Shown here: positions 35,567 to 44,684 of the stretch, piece after piece | Layout of the letters: every line of letters starts with the position of its first letter | Numbering within the stretch: position 1 is the first letter of the stretch | Assembly: GCA_023128035.1 (NCBI GenBank) | Contig: JAGMES010000004.1 | Coordinates: 1 to 64,000 of the forward strand | Origin: Halanaerobiales bacterium | Lineage (GTDB): Bacteria > Bacillota_F > Halanaerobiia > DY22613 | Reading direction: 5' to 3' | Length of the DNA: 64,000 bases | The notes under the pieces: model-generated | The model's database searches: none | What the model was told of the DNA's origin: nothing | Seen by the model: the letters and a program-made list of their open reading frames with translations, nothing else | Position numbers and translations under genes: made by a program

Positions 35567-35664
35567 CATATGGAATATTAAGCAAAAATCCTTTGTATTT
35601 TTAGAAAGGGCTTTCTTATAAAATGTAGAATTTAAGTAATAAGTCCAGAGTGAGGGGTGATCTT

Positions 35665-36567
35665 TTGAAGAAAGGAAGTATATTTAACATTCAAAGATAT
35701 TCAGTACATGATGGCCCAGGTATTCGTACTACAATTTTCCTAAAAGGATGTCCTTTAAGCTGTTGGTGGTGTCATAATCCTGAAAGTCAATCGAGTAAAT
35801 TAGAACGTGTATTTAGACAAGAACAGTGTATCGGGTGTGGAACTTGTATTAAAATCTGTGCAAATAAAGCTATTGTATTGATAGATGGAAAAGCAAGTAT
35901 AAATGATGCTAGCTGTTCTTTGTGTGGTGAGTGTGTACACTTTTGTCCTGTTAATGCAGTAGAAATGATGGGTAAAATAGTAACCGTAGAAGATGTAATG
36001 AAGGAGATCAAAAAAGATGTGATATTCTTTGATGAATCAGGGGGAGGGGTAACTTTCTCAGGAGGCGAACCATTAGTGCAAAATGAATTTCTGTATGACC
36101 TTTTGGATCGTTGTAAACAAGAGGAGATTCATACGACAGTTGATACATCTGGATATATTTCCTGGGAAAAGTTGAATCAAATTGCATCTAGAACAGATTT
36201 GTTCTTATATGATATTAAATTAATGGATAATGAAAAACATAAAAAATATATCGGAGTTTCTAATGTCCTGATCTTAGAGAATTTGAAAAAGCTATCTGAG
36301 AGCGATAAAAAAATCTTTGCACGAATCCCTGCTATACCCGGAATCAATGATGATGACGAAAACATCATAAAAACAGGAGAATTTTTATCAAAATTGAAGA
36401 TTGATCAGGTAAATCTTTTACCATATCATAATATTGGTATTGATAAGTATAAGAAATTAGGAATGACATATAAGGTGCAAAATGTAAAAGTCCCATCAGA
36501 TGAAAAAATGAATCAGCTATCGGAAATCTTGAAGAGGATGGGATTGAATGTAAAAATAGGAGGTTGA
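35665..36567 (+). CDS. Glycyl-radical enzyme activase (HypD-activating enzyme)
   Basis: This radical SAM enzyme of about 300 aa installs the glycyl radical on the dehydratase encoded five bases downstream. The SAM cluster motif is GCPLSCWWC (Cys29, Cys33, Cys36). Two extra [4Fe-4S] motifs follow (CIGCGTCIKIC and CSLCGECVHFC), as in PFL-like and HypD activases. SGGEP binds the SAM amino group. I chose TTG at 35665, which sits correctly behind GAGGGGTGA and gives MKKGSIFNIQ; a GTG at 35650 would add five residues without a ribosome-binding site. The activase-then-enzyme order and tight spacing indicate one operon. Confidence 0.9.
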   Translation: MKKGSIFNIQRYSVHDGPGIRTTIFLKGCPLSCWWCHNPESQSSKLERVFRQEQCIGCGTCIKICANKAIVLIDGKASINDASCSLCGECVHFCPVNAVEMMGKIVTVEDVMKEIKKDVIFFDESGGGVTFSGGEPLVQNEFLYDLLDRCKQEEIHTTVDTSGYISWEKLNQIASRTDLFLYDIKLMDNEKHKKYIGVSNVLILENLKKLSESDKKIFARIPAIPGINDDDENIIKTGEFLSKLKIDQVNLLPYHNIGIDKYKKLGMTYKVQNVKVPSDEKMNQLSEILKRMGLNVKIGG

Positions 36568-36571
36568 TTTT

Positions 36572-38932
36572 ATGAACGAAAGAGTCCGAAAATTAAGAGA
36601 ACAAAGTTTAGAATCTATACCACATATAACAATAGAACGTGCGAAATTGTTGACTGAAGCCTATAAAAAATATGAAGGAACAGTTTCGATTTCCGTACTT
36701 CGCGCTTTAGCTTTTAAACATGTGATGGAAAACAAAACGATTTGTATCAATGAAGGTGAATTGATCGTTGGCGAAAGAGGAGAAGAACCTCAATCTACAC
36801 CTACATATCCGGAATTATGTTCTCATAGTATTCAAGATTTAGAAATCATCAATGAACGGGAGAAAATCTCATTTGCAGTAAGCGAGGAAGTAAAAAGAGT
36901 TCAAGAAATGGAGATCATTCCATTTTGGCAGAAGAGATCAATTCGGGAAAGAATCTTTAAAGAGATGACTAAAGAATGGAAAGAATGCTATGCTGCGGGT
37001 ATCTTTACTGAGTTTATGGAGCAAAGAGCACCTGGTCATACGGTTGCTGATGACAAAATTTATCAAAAAGGTTTTTTGGATTTTAAGAAAGATATAGATC
37101 AGGAATTACAAAATATTGATTATATAAATGATGAAAAAGCTTATGAAAAACAAGAAGAACTTAAAGCCATGAGTATTTGTGCAGATGCAATCATCAGATT
37201 TGGAGAACGCCATGCTGAAAAAGCTAAAGAGATGGCAGAGAAAGAAGAAAATTTAGTACGCAAACAAGAACTTTTAAAAATTTCTGAAGTCTGTTCTCAT
37301 GTACCAGCAAATAAACCTAGAAACTTTCATGAGGCATTACAGATGTATTGGTTTGTTCATCTTGGCGTAATAACTGAATTAAATACATGGGATTCATTTA
37401 ATCCAGGCAGACTTGATCAGCATCTATATCCTTTTTATAAAAACGAGATTGAAGATGGAACTTTAATTGATGATAAAGCAAAGGAATTATTGCAATGCTT
37501 TTGGGTGAAGTTTAACAATCAACCTGCTCCACCAAAGGTAGGTACAACTTTGCTTGAGAGTGGAACATATACCGATTTTGCAAATATCAATAGCGGTGGC
37601 TTAAAGAAAGATGGTTCTAATGGGGTGAATGATGTAACATATTTGGTTCTTGATGTAATTGATGAAATGAGACTATTGCAACCAAGTTCTAATATTCAAT
37701 TAAGCAGAAAAAATCCTGATAGATTCTTAAAAAAGGCAATTAAAATCGTCAGAAAGGGTTGGGGCCAGCCTTCAATCTTCAACGCTGATACAGTTATTGA
37801 AGAGATGTTAAGACAGGGTAAATCTATAGAAGATGCCAGATGTGGGGGTACTAGTGGATGTGTTGAAACAGGAGCCTTTGGGAAAGAAAGTTATATACTA
37901 ACTGGATATTTTAATCTGGTTAAAGTATTAGAGATCACTTTACATAATGGAATTGACCCATGTTCAGGTAAAATGCTAGGAATTAAAACAGGTGATCCAG
38001 CAGATTTTCTTAATTTTGAAGAGTTACTTGATGCATACAAGAAACAGCTTTATCATTTTATTGAAATAAAAATGAGAGGAAATAATATAATTGAAAAATT
38101 ATATGCTAAGTATATGCCAGCACCATTTCTTTCGATTATCATTGATGACTGTATTAAAAAAGGTCAGGATTACAATAGTGGTGGCGCAAGGTATAATACA
38201 AATTACATTCAAGGAGTTGGGATTGGGAGTATCACAGATAGTTTGACTGCATTAAAGTATCATGTTTTTGATAAGAAAAGCTTAAGTATGCAACAACTAT
38301 TAAAGATAATGGAAAACAATTTTGAAGACAACGAACATATTCGACAATTATTATTAAATAATACTCCGAAGTTTGGAAATGATGATGACTATGCAGATAG
38401 TATTATGACTACAGTTTTCGAAGCCTTTTATGATGAAGTTAATGGTCGAAAGAATTTAAAAGGTGGTCATTATCGGATAAATATGCTTCCAACAACATGC
38501 CATGTTTATTTTGGATCAGTGATCAATGCTACTCCAGATGGAAGAAAAGCGAGCCTCCCACTTTCTGAAGGTATTTCACCAGTTCAGGGAGCGGATCGAT
38601 TGGGGCCAACGGCTGTAATTAAGTCAGTTTCTAAGATGGATCAGATAAAGACTGGAGGGACACTATTGAATCAGAAGTTTACTCCTGAATTATTGAAAGA
38701 TGATGAAGGGATTAATAATGTAGCACACTTAGTAAGGGCATATTTTAAACTTGATGGACATCATATACAGTTTAATGTTGTCGATGCTGAAACTCTCAGA
38801 GATGCACAAAGAGAACCAGAAAAGTATAGAGATTTGATTGTTCGTGTAGCAGGATATAGTGACTATTTTAATAATCTTAATAAAGACTTACAGGATGAAA
38901 TAATTAATAGAACAGAATATAAATGTTTTTGA
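36572..38932 (+). CDS. hypD: Trans-4-hydroxy-L-proline dehydratase (glycyl radical enzyme)
   Basis: This 786-aa glycyl-radical enzyme dehydrates trans-4-hydroxy-L-proline to 1-pyrroline-5-carboxylate, which ProC can reduce to proline. Length and many segments agree with Clostridioides difficile HypD, for example TEFMEQRAPGHTV, FNNQPAPPKVG, NTNYIQGVGIG and KTGGTLLNQ. The active-site loop is GGTSGCVETG with thiyl Cys430 and Glu432. The glycyl radical loop is RVAGYSDYF with Gly761. A glycerol dehydratase, choline lyase or PFL would not carry this combination. No proC lies beside it in the window. The function points to use of collagen-derived hydroxyproline in an anoxic setting. Confidence 0.93.
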   Translation: MNERVRKLREQSLESIPHITIERAKLLTEAYKKYEGTVSISVLRALAFKHVMENKTICINEGELIVGERGEEPQSTPTYPELCSHSIQDLEIINEREKISFAVSEEVKRVQEMEIIPFWQKRSIRERIFKEMTKEWKECYAAGIFTEFMEQRAPGHTVADDKIYQKGFLDFKKDIDQELQNIDYINDEKAYEKQEELKAMSICADAIIRFGERHAEKAKEMAEKEENLVRKQELLKISEVCSHVPANKPRNFHEALQMYWFVHLGVITELNTWDSFNPGRLDQHLYPFYKNEIEDGTLIDDKAKELLQCFWVKFNNQPAPPKVGTTLLESGTYTDFANINSGGLKKDGSNGVNDVTYLVLDVIDEMRLLQPSSNIQLSRKNPDRFLKKAIKIVRKGWGQPSIFNADTVIEEMLRQGKSIEDARCGGTSGCVETGAFGKESYILTGYFNLVKVLEITLHNGIDPCSGKMLGIKTGDPADFLNFEELLDAYKKQLYHFIEIKMRGNNIIEKLYAKYMPAPFLSIIIDDCIKKGQDYNSGGARYNTNYIQGVGIGSITDSLTALKYHVFDKKSLSMQQLLKIMENNFEDNEHIRQLLLNNTPKFGNDDDYADSIMTTVFEAFYDEVNGRKNLKGGHYRINMLPTTCHVYFGSVINATPDGRKASLPLSEGISPVQGADRLGPTAVIKSVSKMDQIKTGGTLLNQKFTPELLKDDEGINNVAHLVRAYFKLDGHHIQFNVVDAETLRDAQREPEKYRDLIVRVAGYSDYFNNLNKDLQDEIINRTEYKCF

Positions 38933-38946
38933 AGGGAAGAATTACA

Positions 38947-39048
38947 GTGAAACTAGAGATTTTTGTAAATTTTCCAGTATTTGAAACTGAACGATTAATT
39001 CTTCTGAAAGGCGTTAAGATTGGAGGAGTCTTTATTGCAAAAAAATAA
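38947..39048 (+). pseudogene. N-terminal stub of a GNAT acetyltransferase gene
   Basis: A 33-codon GTG-initiated reading frame contains FPVFETERLILLKG, the usual opening of RimJ/RimL-type GNAT enzymes (ETERLILR). It then joins unrelated sequence and stops inside the next gene. Everything after beta-strand 1 is missing, so it looks like a deletion remnant whose 3' junction coincides with the metallophosphatase start. Confidence 0.5.
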
Positions 39049-40147
39049 TAAATTTATCACCATAGAAGCAACAAATGATTATAGATTGATAGCAGTCAGT
39101 GACATACATGGAGCAGCGCATTTAATTAATCAACTGCTAGATAAAGTGAGATTGCAAGAAAAGGACTATCTTGTGGTAGTAGGAGATTCAATTGAAAGAG
39201 GAAAATATAATGTAGAGATGATTGACTTTTTAAAAGAGCTTTCCAAAAGAGAAAATACTTTTATTTTATCTGGAAATTGGGAAGAAAGTTTGTTAGACGT
39301 TCTCTTATCAGAGAATAAAGCTGATATTTTGCTTAATTATAGTAAATCTGTTTCATATCCGAGTACTTTGAAGGTATGGGCAGAACGATTAGGAATTGAT
39401 CTATTCGATGTTGAAGATTCGAAGACTTTTCAAAAACGACTCGTTAATAGCTATAAAGAGGATATTGAGTTCTTAAATTCTTTTCCACTAGCATTAGAAT
39501 TAGATAATTTTATCTTTGTCCATGCAGGTATAGATAATATTAAAAATTGGAAGGATTCTGATCCTGAAGTATTGTTATCATGTCCAGAGTTTTTAAATAA
39601 AAAGCACTGTATTGATAAATATGTTGTTGTTGGACATTGGCCTACTTCAAATTATCGAAATAACAGTATAAATAGTGACATTATTATTGATGAGGATAAA
39701 AAAATAATTTCTTTAGATGGAGGTTATGGAGTTAAGTCTACTGGTCAGCTTAATGCTTTGATTATCGAGAAAAATGGTGATGAGTATAAGTTTTTAACTG
39801 AATCTATTGATGATTTAAAATTATATAAAGTACAAGAGACTCAAAATATTCAAGATAATTCAAATGTAAAAGTTAGTTGGCAGGATAATGCAATTGAAGT
39901 ATTAAAAAAGAAAAATGAGTTTTCGCTTTGTAGAAAAGTTAGTACTAATGAAAAACTTTTAATAAAAAATGAATTTATAAAAAAGAAAGGTGAAGGTTAT
40001 ATTTGTAACGATGATTATGTATCTTTATTTTTGAATGTAAAAGAAGGCGAGATAGTTAAAGTAGTAGATTATTATGGTCAATATGCTTTAGCCAAATATG
40101 AGAATGAATTTGGATGGATTCATAAGAATAAGCTTATTAGTTTGTAA
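39035..40147 (+). CDS. Calcineurin-like metallophosphatase with C-terminal SH3-like tail
   Basis: This protein of about 370 aa has an N-terminal phosphoesterase domain: SDIHG (Asp23, His25), GDSIERG, FVHAGID and GHWPTSN. The usual GNHE motif reads GNWEE, with Trp82 where the catalytic His normally sits, and the GDxxDRG Asp is Glu. Metal binding may survive, but activity could be altered. The last 90 residues end in a small beta-rich unit (GEIVKVVDYYGQYALAKY...FGWIHKNKL) resembling an SH3-like domain. The TTG start at 39035 lies six bases after GGAGGAG; an in-frame TTG at 39020 overlaps that site. The substrate is unknown. Confidence 0.75.
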   Translation: MQKNNKFITIEATNDYRLIAVSDIHGAAHLINQLLDKVRLQEKDYLVVVGDSIERGKYNVEMIDFLKELSKRENTFILSGNWEESLLDVLLSENKADILLNYSKSVSYPSTLKVWAERLGIDLFDVEDSKTFQKRLVNSYKEDIEFLNSFPLALELDNFIFVHAGIDNIKNWKDSDPEVLLSCPEFLNKKHCIDKYVVVGHWPTSNYRNNSINSDIIIDEDKKIISLDGGYGVKSTGQLNALIIEKNGDEYKFLTESIDDLKLYKVQETQNIQDNSNVKVSWQDNAIEVLKKKNEFSLCRKVSTNEKLLIKNEFIKKKGEGYICNDDYVSLFLNVKEGEIVKVVDYYGQYALAKYENEFGWIHKNKLISL

Positions 40148-40159
40148 TAAAAGATTTAA

Positions 40160-40188
40160 AAGGACTTCTGTATACAGAAGTCCTTTAT
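40160..40188 (+). terminator. Perfect-palindrome terminator
   Basis: A 26-bp perfect palindrome, AAGGACTTCTGTA / TACAGAAGTCCTT, is followed by TTA. A close variant of the stem lies after the 46057 gene, and in both places a deacetylase remnant follows. Confidence 0.75.
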
Positions 40189-40212
40189 TAGTTACATGCT
40201 ATGAAATTAGTA

Positions 40213-40330
40213 TTACTTATAAGGTAGCACGTTTAATAAGTTATCTACAGTAACAAAATTATAACCGAGGATTTTTAGTGTCTAGATTAATTCAGGTAGC
40301 ACGTTTACTGTAGTGGCAAAATTTTGTTCT
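40213..40330 (-). pseudogene. Polysaccharide deacetylase 3'-end remnant, copy 1
   Basis: Read on the minus strand this encodes TVNVLPELI, a stop, TLKILGYNFVTVDNLLNV and LPYK before the original stop. It matches the C-terminal end of the better-preserved remnant at 49213-49617 (TVNALPELIETLKILGYKF...). Only about the last 39 codons remain, interrupted by a TAG. The copy is accompanied by the same kind of terminator stem, so terminator and gene end were probably duplicated together. Confidence 0.7.
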
Positions 40331-40409
40331 GTATATCAAATAAAAGAATAAAGGAAAATAAGTTTTTTTGTTGAAAAAGAACAGAAAGAACTTAAAGGAG
40401 GTTTCGAGA

Positions 40410-41459
40410 ATGAGGTACTTACGATATGCATGTATTATGATTTTTATACTCATAAACATTCTTACAAACGTAGTTTTAGCTGAAGATTTATCTGAAAACA
40501 TAGATTCTAATATGGTAAAAAAAGTAAAGCCATTAGCTCTAAAAGAAGGAGACACAGTAGGCCTTGTTGCATTAGCGTCCCCTGTAGATAAGGAAAGTCT
40601 GGAAAAAGGTATAGAATATCTTCGCGAAGCCGGGTATAATGTTTTGATTGGAGAACATGTTTGCGAAAGAAATGGCTATTTAGCAGGTGCTGACGAATCA
40701 AGAGCTGAAGATTTACATAATATGTTTATGAATGAGGATGTAAAAGCAATTTTTTGTGTAAGAGGAGGTTATGGATCTGCCAGAATAATTAAGTACCTTG
40801 ATTTTGATTTAATAAAAAATAATCCAAAAATTTTTATGGGATATAGTGATATTACTTTTTTATTGAATGCTATTTATCAAAAAACAGGTTTAATAACTTT
40901 TCATGGTCCAATGGTTGCATCTGATATGAGTCGAATGGATAGTAAATCATATAATGCTCAGGCAATGGATAATATTATTGTGAAGACTACGGAATTGCCT
41001 GAAATTAGCTGGCATTCATCAGTAGAATCTCTATTTATTAAAGAAGGGTTAGGTATAGGTGAATTGGCTGGCGGAAATCTTTCGATAATTATCTCATCTA
41101 TTGGTACGCCTTATGAAATAGATACAAAAGGAAAAATTCTTTTTCTTGAAGAAGTTGGAGAACCTACTTATCGCATAGATCGTATGTTAAATCAATTAAA
41201 AATGACTGGAAAATTAGATGAGATTGCAGGTTTGGTTTTTGGGGAATCAGTAAATTGTAATCCTAGATATGCAGGTGAACTTACACTTTTAGATCTTGTC
41301 AAAAGTTATACTGAAGATTTAAATGTTCCAGTTTTATTTGGAGTGCCATTAGGTCATGGATTTAACAAAGCAACACTTCCAATTGGAGCAGAAGTTTTAC
41401 TGGATTCTGAGACAGGTTTATTTTTATTGGGAGCGCCAGTCACTATTTATGAACGTTAG
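40410..41459 (+). CDS. Secreted LD-carboxypeptidase (peptidase S66 family)
   Basis: This protein of about 349 aa has a Sec signal peptide (MRYLRYACIM... cut near ALAE, residue 25). The mature part is the S66 fold. Its catalytic elements are the nucleophile Ser146 in MGYSDITF, the Glu in FLEEVGEPTYRIDRML and the His in VPLGHG. The family removes the terminal D-Ala from muropeptide tetrapeptides during wall recycling, although many members cut other substrates such as microcin C. The signal peptide suggests action outside the cytoplasm. The ATG follows AAAGGAGG; an in-frame TTG at 40368 has no such site. Confidence 0.88.
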   Translation: MRYLRYACIMIFILINILTNVVLAEDLSENIDSNMVKKVKPLALKEGDTVGLVALASPVDKESLEKGIEYLREAGYNVLIGEHVCERNGYLAGADESRAEDLHNMFMNEDVKAIFCVRGGYGSARIIKYLDFDLIKNNPKIFMGYSDITFLLNAIYQKTGLITFHGPMVASDMSRMDSKSYNAQAMDNIIVKTTELPEISWHSSVESLFIKEGLGIGELAGGNLSIIISSIGTPYEIDTKGKILFLEEVGEPTYRIDRMLNQLKMTGKLDEIAGLVFGESVNCNPRYAGELTLLDLVKSYTEDLNVPVLFGVPLGHGFNKATLPIGAEVLLDSETGLFLLGAPVTIYER

Positions 41460-41525
41460 AAAATTTAGAAAAACTAAATTTATAGAAATATAGTTAATTT
41501 AAACTTAGCTAATAATGGAGATTAT

Positions 41526-41555
41526 AACCTGAAATACGATGTGTTTCAGGTTTAG
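41526..41555 (+). terminator. Terminator of the S66 peptidase gene
   Basis: A 9-bp stem, AACCTGAAA / TTTCAGGTT, is followed by a T-rich stretch. Confidence 0.65.
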
Positions 41556-41745
41556 TTATTTCTATAATTAAAGAAGATGGGAATTCATCTATCTAAAAAT
41601 GTTGTTTAAAGGAAGGTAAAAGTAGAAACTTGGCGAAGTACAAGATACTATAGAGGTTGAAGATGGTAATGAAATAGGAGAAAATATTCTTGGTGGATTA
41701 GAAAAGCAGAATCTTTTAAGCTTTTAATTTGATAGGGGAAATGTC

Positions 41746-41925
41746 ATGTATGGTGATTTTCTTTATCAATTAAAAGGTATACATATACCTTATTTCGAAG
41801 AAAGTTTTTTTGTGTTTCATTATCTAAAGGTTTAGATAGTTTAAGCTTTTTTGCGAAGATAGGTCGGAAAAATTTGTATGAATCTATTCGAGATTATTTC
41901 TACTATATTATCGGAAAGGAATGAT
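41746..41925 (+). pseudogene. Frameshifted small ORF of unknown family
   Basis: An ATG after AGGGGAA reads MYGDFLYQLKGIHIPYFEES. At a run of seven T the frame must shift to continue as CVSLSKGLDSLSFFAKIG and on to IIGKE. Without the shift the frame ends at a TAG near 41833. I do not recognise the family. Further upstream (about 41640-41720) another short stretch, EVQDTIEVEDGNEIGENI, ends at a TAA and looks like the tail of a lost gene. The 41560-41930 gap holds only these fragments. Confidence 0.35.
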
Positions 41926-41930
41926 AAATA

Positions 41931-42755
41931 GTGAAAAAAAATTCTGTCACAAAAATCGTCAAGGAAGATAGTAATTTTCAATATTTTGAAGTAATCAAAA
42001 GAAACAGAAACAAAAGGCATAAATATAGAAAGTTTTTCATAGAGGGTGTAAAAAATATTAATGAAGCAATTAGAAATGACTGGGAGATAAGTTCTTTCCT
42101 TTATTCTGAAGGTCTGAGGTTATCAGATTGGGCAAACGATTTATTAAAAAATGTTAAAGCAGATGCAATATATGAGCTTTCCAAAAATTTAATGGACAAA
42201 TTAAGTGATAAGGAAAATACTTCGGAATTAATAGCTATTGTCAAAATGAAAGATGATGATGCAAATAGAATAAAATTAACAGAAAATCCTTTTATAGTGG
42301 TTTTTGATAGACCCTCTAATAAAGGAAACTTAGGAACCATTATCCGGTCTTGTGATGCATTCGAATGTAATGGATTAATAATTACGGGTCATGCTGTTGA
42401 TTTATATAGTCCAGAAACAATGGTCTCATCAGTAGGTTCATTTTTTAGTCTGCCTACTTTAAGATTGCCATCTTATAAGGAAGTATATGCTTGGATTCAA
42501 ACATTCCAAACGCGATATCCTGATCTTCAAATCGTCGGAACCAGTGCTAAAGGTGATTGTTATATTGATCAGTGTGACTTCTCAAGACCTACAATATTAC
42601 TAATTGGAAATGAAACAATGGGTCTTAGTAGGAATTATTCAGAATTGAGTGATTCCATGATTAAAATTCCAATTGGTGGATATGCTTCCTCTTTAAATGT
42701 ATCTTGTGCTGTATCAATAGTGTTATATGAAATTAAAAGACAAAGGTATCTATAA
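41931..42755 (+). CDS. TrmH/SpoU-family RNA 2'-O-methyltransferase
   Basis: This 274-aa protein has an N-terminal substrate-binding domain (about residues 20-105) and a C-terminal SPOUT knot. The three SpoU motifs are present: NKGNLGTIIRSCDAF (motif 1), LIGNETMGLS (motif 2) and LNVSCAVSIVLYE (motif 3). Members methylate ribose 2'-OH in tRNA or rRNA using SAM; the target cannot be read from sequence. The GTG start follows GGAAAGGA. It stands alone between decayed sequences, so it may be a recent arrival or a paralogue. Confidence 0.88.
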   Translation: MKKNSVTKIVKEDSNFQYFEVIKRNRNKRHKYRKFFIEGVKNINEAIRNDWEISSFLYSEGLRLSDWANDLLKNVKADAIYELSKNLMDKLSDKENTSELIAIVKMKDDDANRIKLTENPFIVVFDRPSNKGNLGTIIRSCDAFECNGLIITGHAVDLYSPETMVSSVGSFFSLPTLRLPSYKEVYAWIQTFQTRYPDLQIVGTSAKGDCYIDQCDFSRPTILLIGNETMGLSRNYSELSDSMIKIPIGGYASSLNVSCAVSIVLYEIKRQRYL

Positions 42756-42880
42756 AAAATAAAAAGTGAAGAAGGAGCGAAGGTCAGTTGGGAAAAGAAT
42801 TCGAGATTATCTTTTATGGCTTATATAAGATATTTTTTAAAATTAGCATTAGAGAGCAAATTAATTAAGGGAGAATACAT

Positions 42881-43357
42881 ATGGATAAATTAACATTCAC
42901 TGTTGATGAAGCTATTGAATTTGCTAAAAGAGGAGAAATTGAAGAATGGGTTCACTTATTTTTAAATTCTGTTGGAGATAATGTACCTTTTTCAGAAGGG
43001 CTAAAACTTCTCTAAAGAAGTTGGATAGACCCTCTATTGATTGAGCTTGATAAATTAGAAAGATGTTGCGGGCCAGAACCTGAAATGAAGTATGTTGATT
43101 CAGTTGAAAACTGGGAAAAACATATAAGTTGGTTTCAAAAACTCATTTGTGATGGATGGGATATGGCACCATTAATTGTGGAGAATATTGAAGGTAAACT
43201 AATTATAAGTGATGGCAACCATCGTTGGGAGGCTATGAAAAGAGAGAACTTCGAAAAATGCTGGGTCATAATTTGGGATAGCGATAGTGAAGATAATCTC
43301 CAGAAGTATGAAGAGTATTTAACGACAGTTCAGAAGGGGAATCTCTCTCCTCTATAG
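42881..43357 (+). pseudogene. ParB/Srx-like protein gene interrupted by an in-frame TAA
   Basis: The ATG at 42881 follows AAGGGAGAATAC and reads MDKLTFTVDEAIEFAKRG for 44 codons to a TAA at 43013. The same frame continues without loss as RSWIDPLLIELDKLERCCG, then a ParB/sulfiredoxin-like motif, LIISDGNHRWEAMKREN, and ends at 43357. Restoring one codon would give about 158 aa. Only the distal part could be translated from an internal TTG (43037), which has no good ribosome-binding site. It is either a recent nonsense mutation or a readthrough case. Confidence 0.75.
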
Positions 43358-43445
43358 GTGGGGGTAAAAGTCTTACAATAATTTCAAAAGGAGACCACTT
43401 CTTGAAGGTGCAATCACCTTCTTTTAGGTGCAATCTCCTTCTGAA

Positions 43446-43496
43446 GTCGTTAAACTTAAGAAATAATAACTTCGTTATTATTTCGACTTTAACGAC
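43446..43496. repeat. 51-bp palindromic repeat (copy a)
   Basis: GTCGTTAAA at the left pairs with TTTAACGAC at the right. An inner arm, AAATAATAAC / GTTATTATTT, flanks a TTC loop. A related element lies at 55604-55650 and a partial one at 52969-53008. Just upstream (43405-43440) two imperfect copies of an 18-bp unit containing AGGTGCAATC occur in tandem. Confidence 0.6.
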
Positions 43497-43501
43497 ATTT
43501 T

Positions 43502-43612
43502 GAATAGAATAGCAAAGTTTTATTAATGGAGCCTGGATATATAATTTCAGGTTCTTTTTTATATCTTGATTTTGTAATTGACTAAAACGATAACCTGTAA
43601 CCTCAACTGAGA
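43502..43612 (+). repeat. Duplicated intergenic segment with terminator (copy A)
   Basis: About 110 bp beginning GAATAGAATAGCAAAG and ending near CCTCAACTG is almost identical to 45756-45878. It contains a terminator-like hairpin at 43529-43560 (GAGCCTG / CAGGTTC followed by six T). It has no coding potential. Confidence 0.8.
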
Positions 43613-43659
43613 AAGTTTAGGATCAATTGGGGCAGACTATTTTAGTTCACATTAATCTA

Positions 43660-44469
43660 TTAACTAAAGTCTCTCATACGTTCTTCGAAAGTAATATTTT
43701 TTTGAGTAATTTCTTGAGCAACTTTTATTCCAACATATCGAAGATGCCATGGTTCATAAACATAACCTGTAATCTCTTCTTTTCCATTTGGATATCGAAT
43801 AATAAATCCGAAGTTTGGGGCATTTTTTGCTAACCAAATTCCTTCAGGTGTATTGCCAAAGGCTTGATGTAGTCTATATCCCATATTTGGACTTGAAATA
43901 TCAATTGCAAGTCCGGTTTGATGTTCACTTTGTCCAGGATAAGCACTTGTCTTATTGGCTACTTCTTTACCGAGTTTTCGTGCTTTATAATCGAAGATTT
44001 GTTTTTGTCTGTGATAGGAACGATATGCTGATACGCCAACAAGATTGAAATTATCTTCTTTTGCTTTTTTGAATAAGTTCTCTATCGCTTGAGCTGCTTC
44101 TTTTCTCATCAATTTTTTTGGTAAATCTTCTTTAAATGAAAAGGGGATATTTGGCTTAACTAAGTTTTCTGGTATATAATCTGCTGGTAAACTATGCTCT
44201 TTATTGACTAATACTAAAACTCCTTTTACGTCAGTCTCTTTTTTTATATCGTTTTTAGGGTTATCAGGTTTTTCTAAGTTGTCATTTTTAAGAGATTCTT
44301 TTGTTTGAGATTGATCTGATTGGTTATGGTTCATTTCTGTAGAGGTTTCTTTAATTTTATTCGCTTTCCAGAAAGTGATTTTTGAAAAATCGTTTTCTAC
44401 ATCTGTATAAGCAATGATACTGGTTATTAAGACTATTATTAAAAATAAAAAGTAAAATAATCGTTTCAT
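43660..44469 (-). CDS. VanY-type D-alanyl-D-alanine carboxypeptidase
   Basis: This 269-aa zinc peptidase is exported or membrane-anchored by residues 3-21. A low-complexity Asn/Lys/Glu linker (about 40-82) precedes the M15 catalytic domain. The metal and catalytic set is visible: SEHQTGLAID (His183, Asp190) and EPWH (Glu239, His242), together with AYRSYHRQKQIF. It trims the terminal D-Ala from peptidoglycan stem peptides. The ATG at 44469 follows AAAGGAGGAGC; an in-frame start 25 codons earlier lies almost at the predicted transcription start and is unlikely. No vancomycin-resistance genes accompany it. Confidence 0.9.
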   Translation of the reverse strand: MKRLFYFLFLIIVLITSIIAYTDVENDFSKITFWKANKIKETSTEMNHNQSDQSQTKESLKNDNLEKPDNPKNDIKKETDVKGVLVLVNKEHSLPADYIPENLVKPNIPFSFKEDLPKKLMRKEAAQAIENLFKKAKEDNFNLVGVSAYRSYHRQKQIFDYKARKLGKEVANKTSAYPGQSEHQTGLAIDISSPNMGYRLHQAFGNTPEGIWLAKNAPNFGFIIRYPNGKEEITGYVYEPWHLRYVGIKVAQEITQKNITFEERMRDFS

Positions 44470-44546
44470 GATTTTTGCTCCTCCTTTAGTTTCAGTTATA
44501 TAGTTCAGTGGAAGTAACTTATAATAGTTATCAATTCTCTTCAAAA

Positions 44547-44575
44547 ATTATAACATTTGTTTTATAAAAAGCCAA
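44547..44575 (-). promoter_or_regulatory. Sigma-A promoter of the VanY-like gene
   Basis: On the minus strand TTGGCT and TATAAT are separated by 17 bp. Transcription would start about 70 bases before the chosen ATG. Confidence 0.65.
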
Positions 44576-44684
44576 GGTGTATTATATGGTAATAAAAAAA
44601 TATGTTTAGTACAATTTTTTTTGAAACTTTTTGTGAAGTTATACGTCTAAAAAGATAAATATAAAAAATACAGGAGTGATCGAA

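Noticed and set aside
42788..42868. 26-codon TTG-initiated micro-ORF before the ParB-like gene
   Set aside because: It sits after a GGAGCGAAGG stretch, but the encoded peptide (GKEFEIIFYGLYKIFFK) has no recognisable family and could be chance or debris.
43405..43440. Tandem AGGTGCAATC units as a CRISPR array
   Set aside because: There are only two imperfect copies of about 18 bp with no spacers of regular length and no cas genes.
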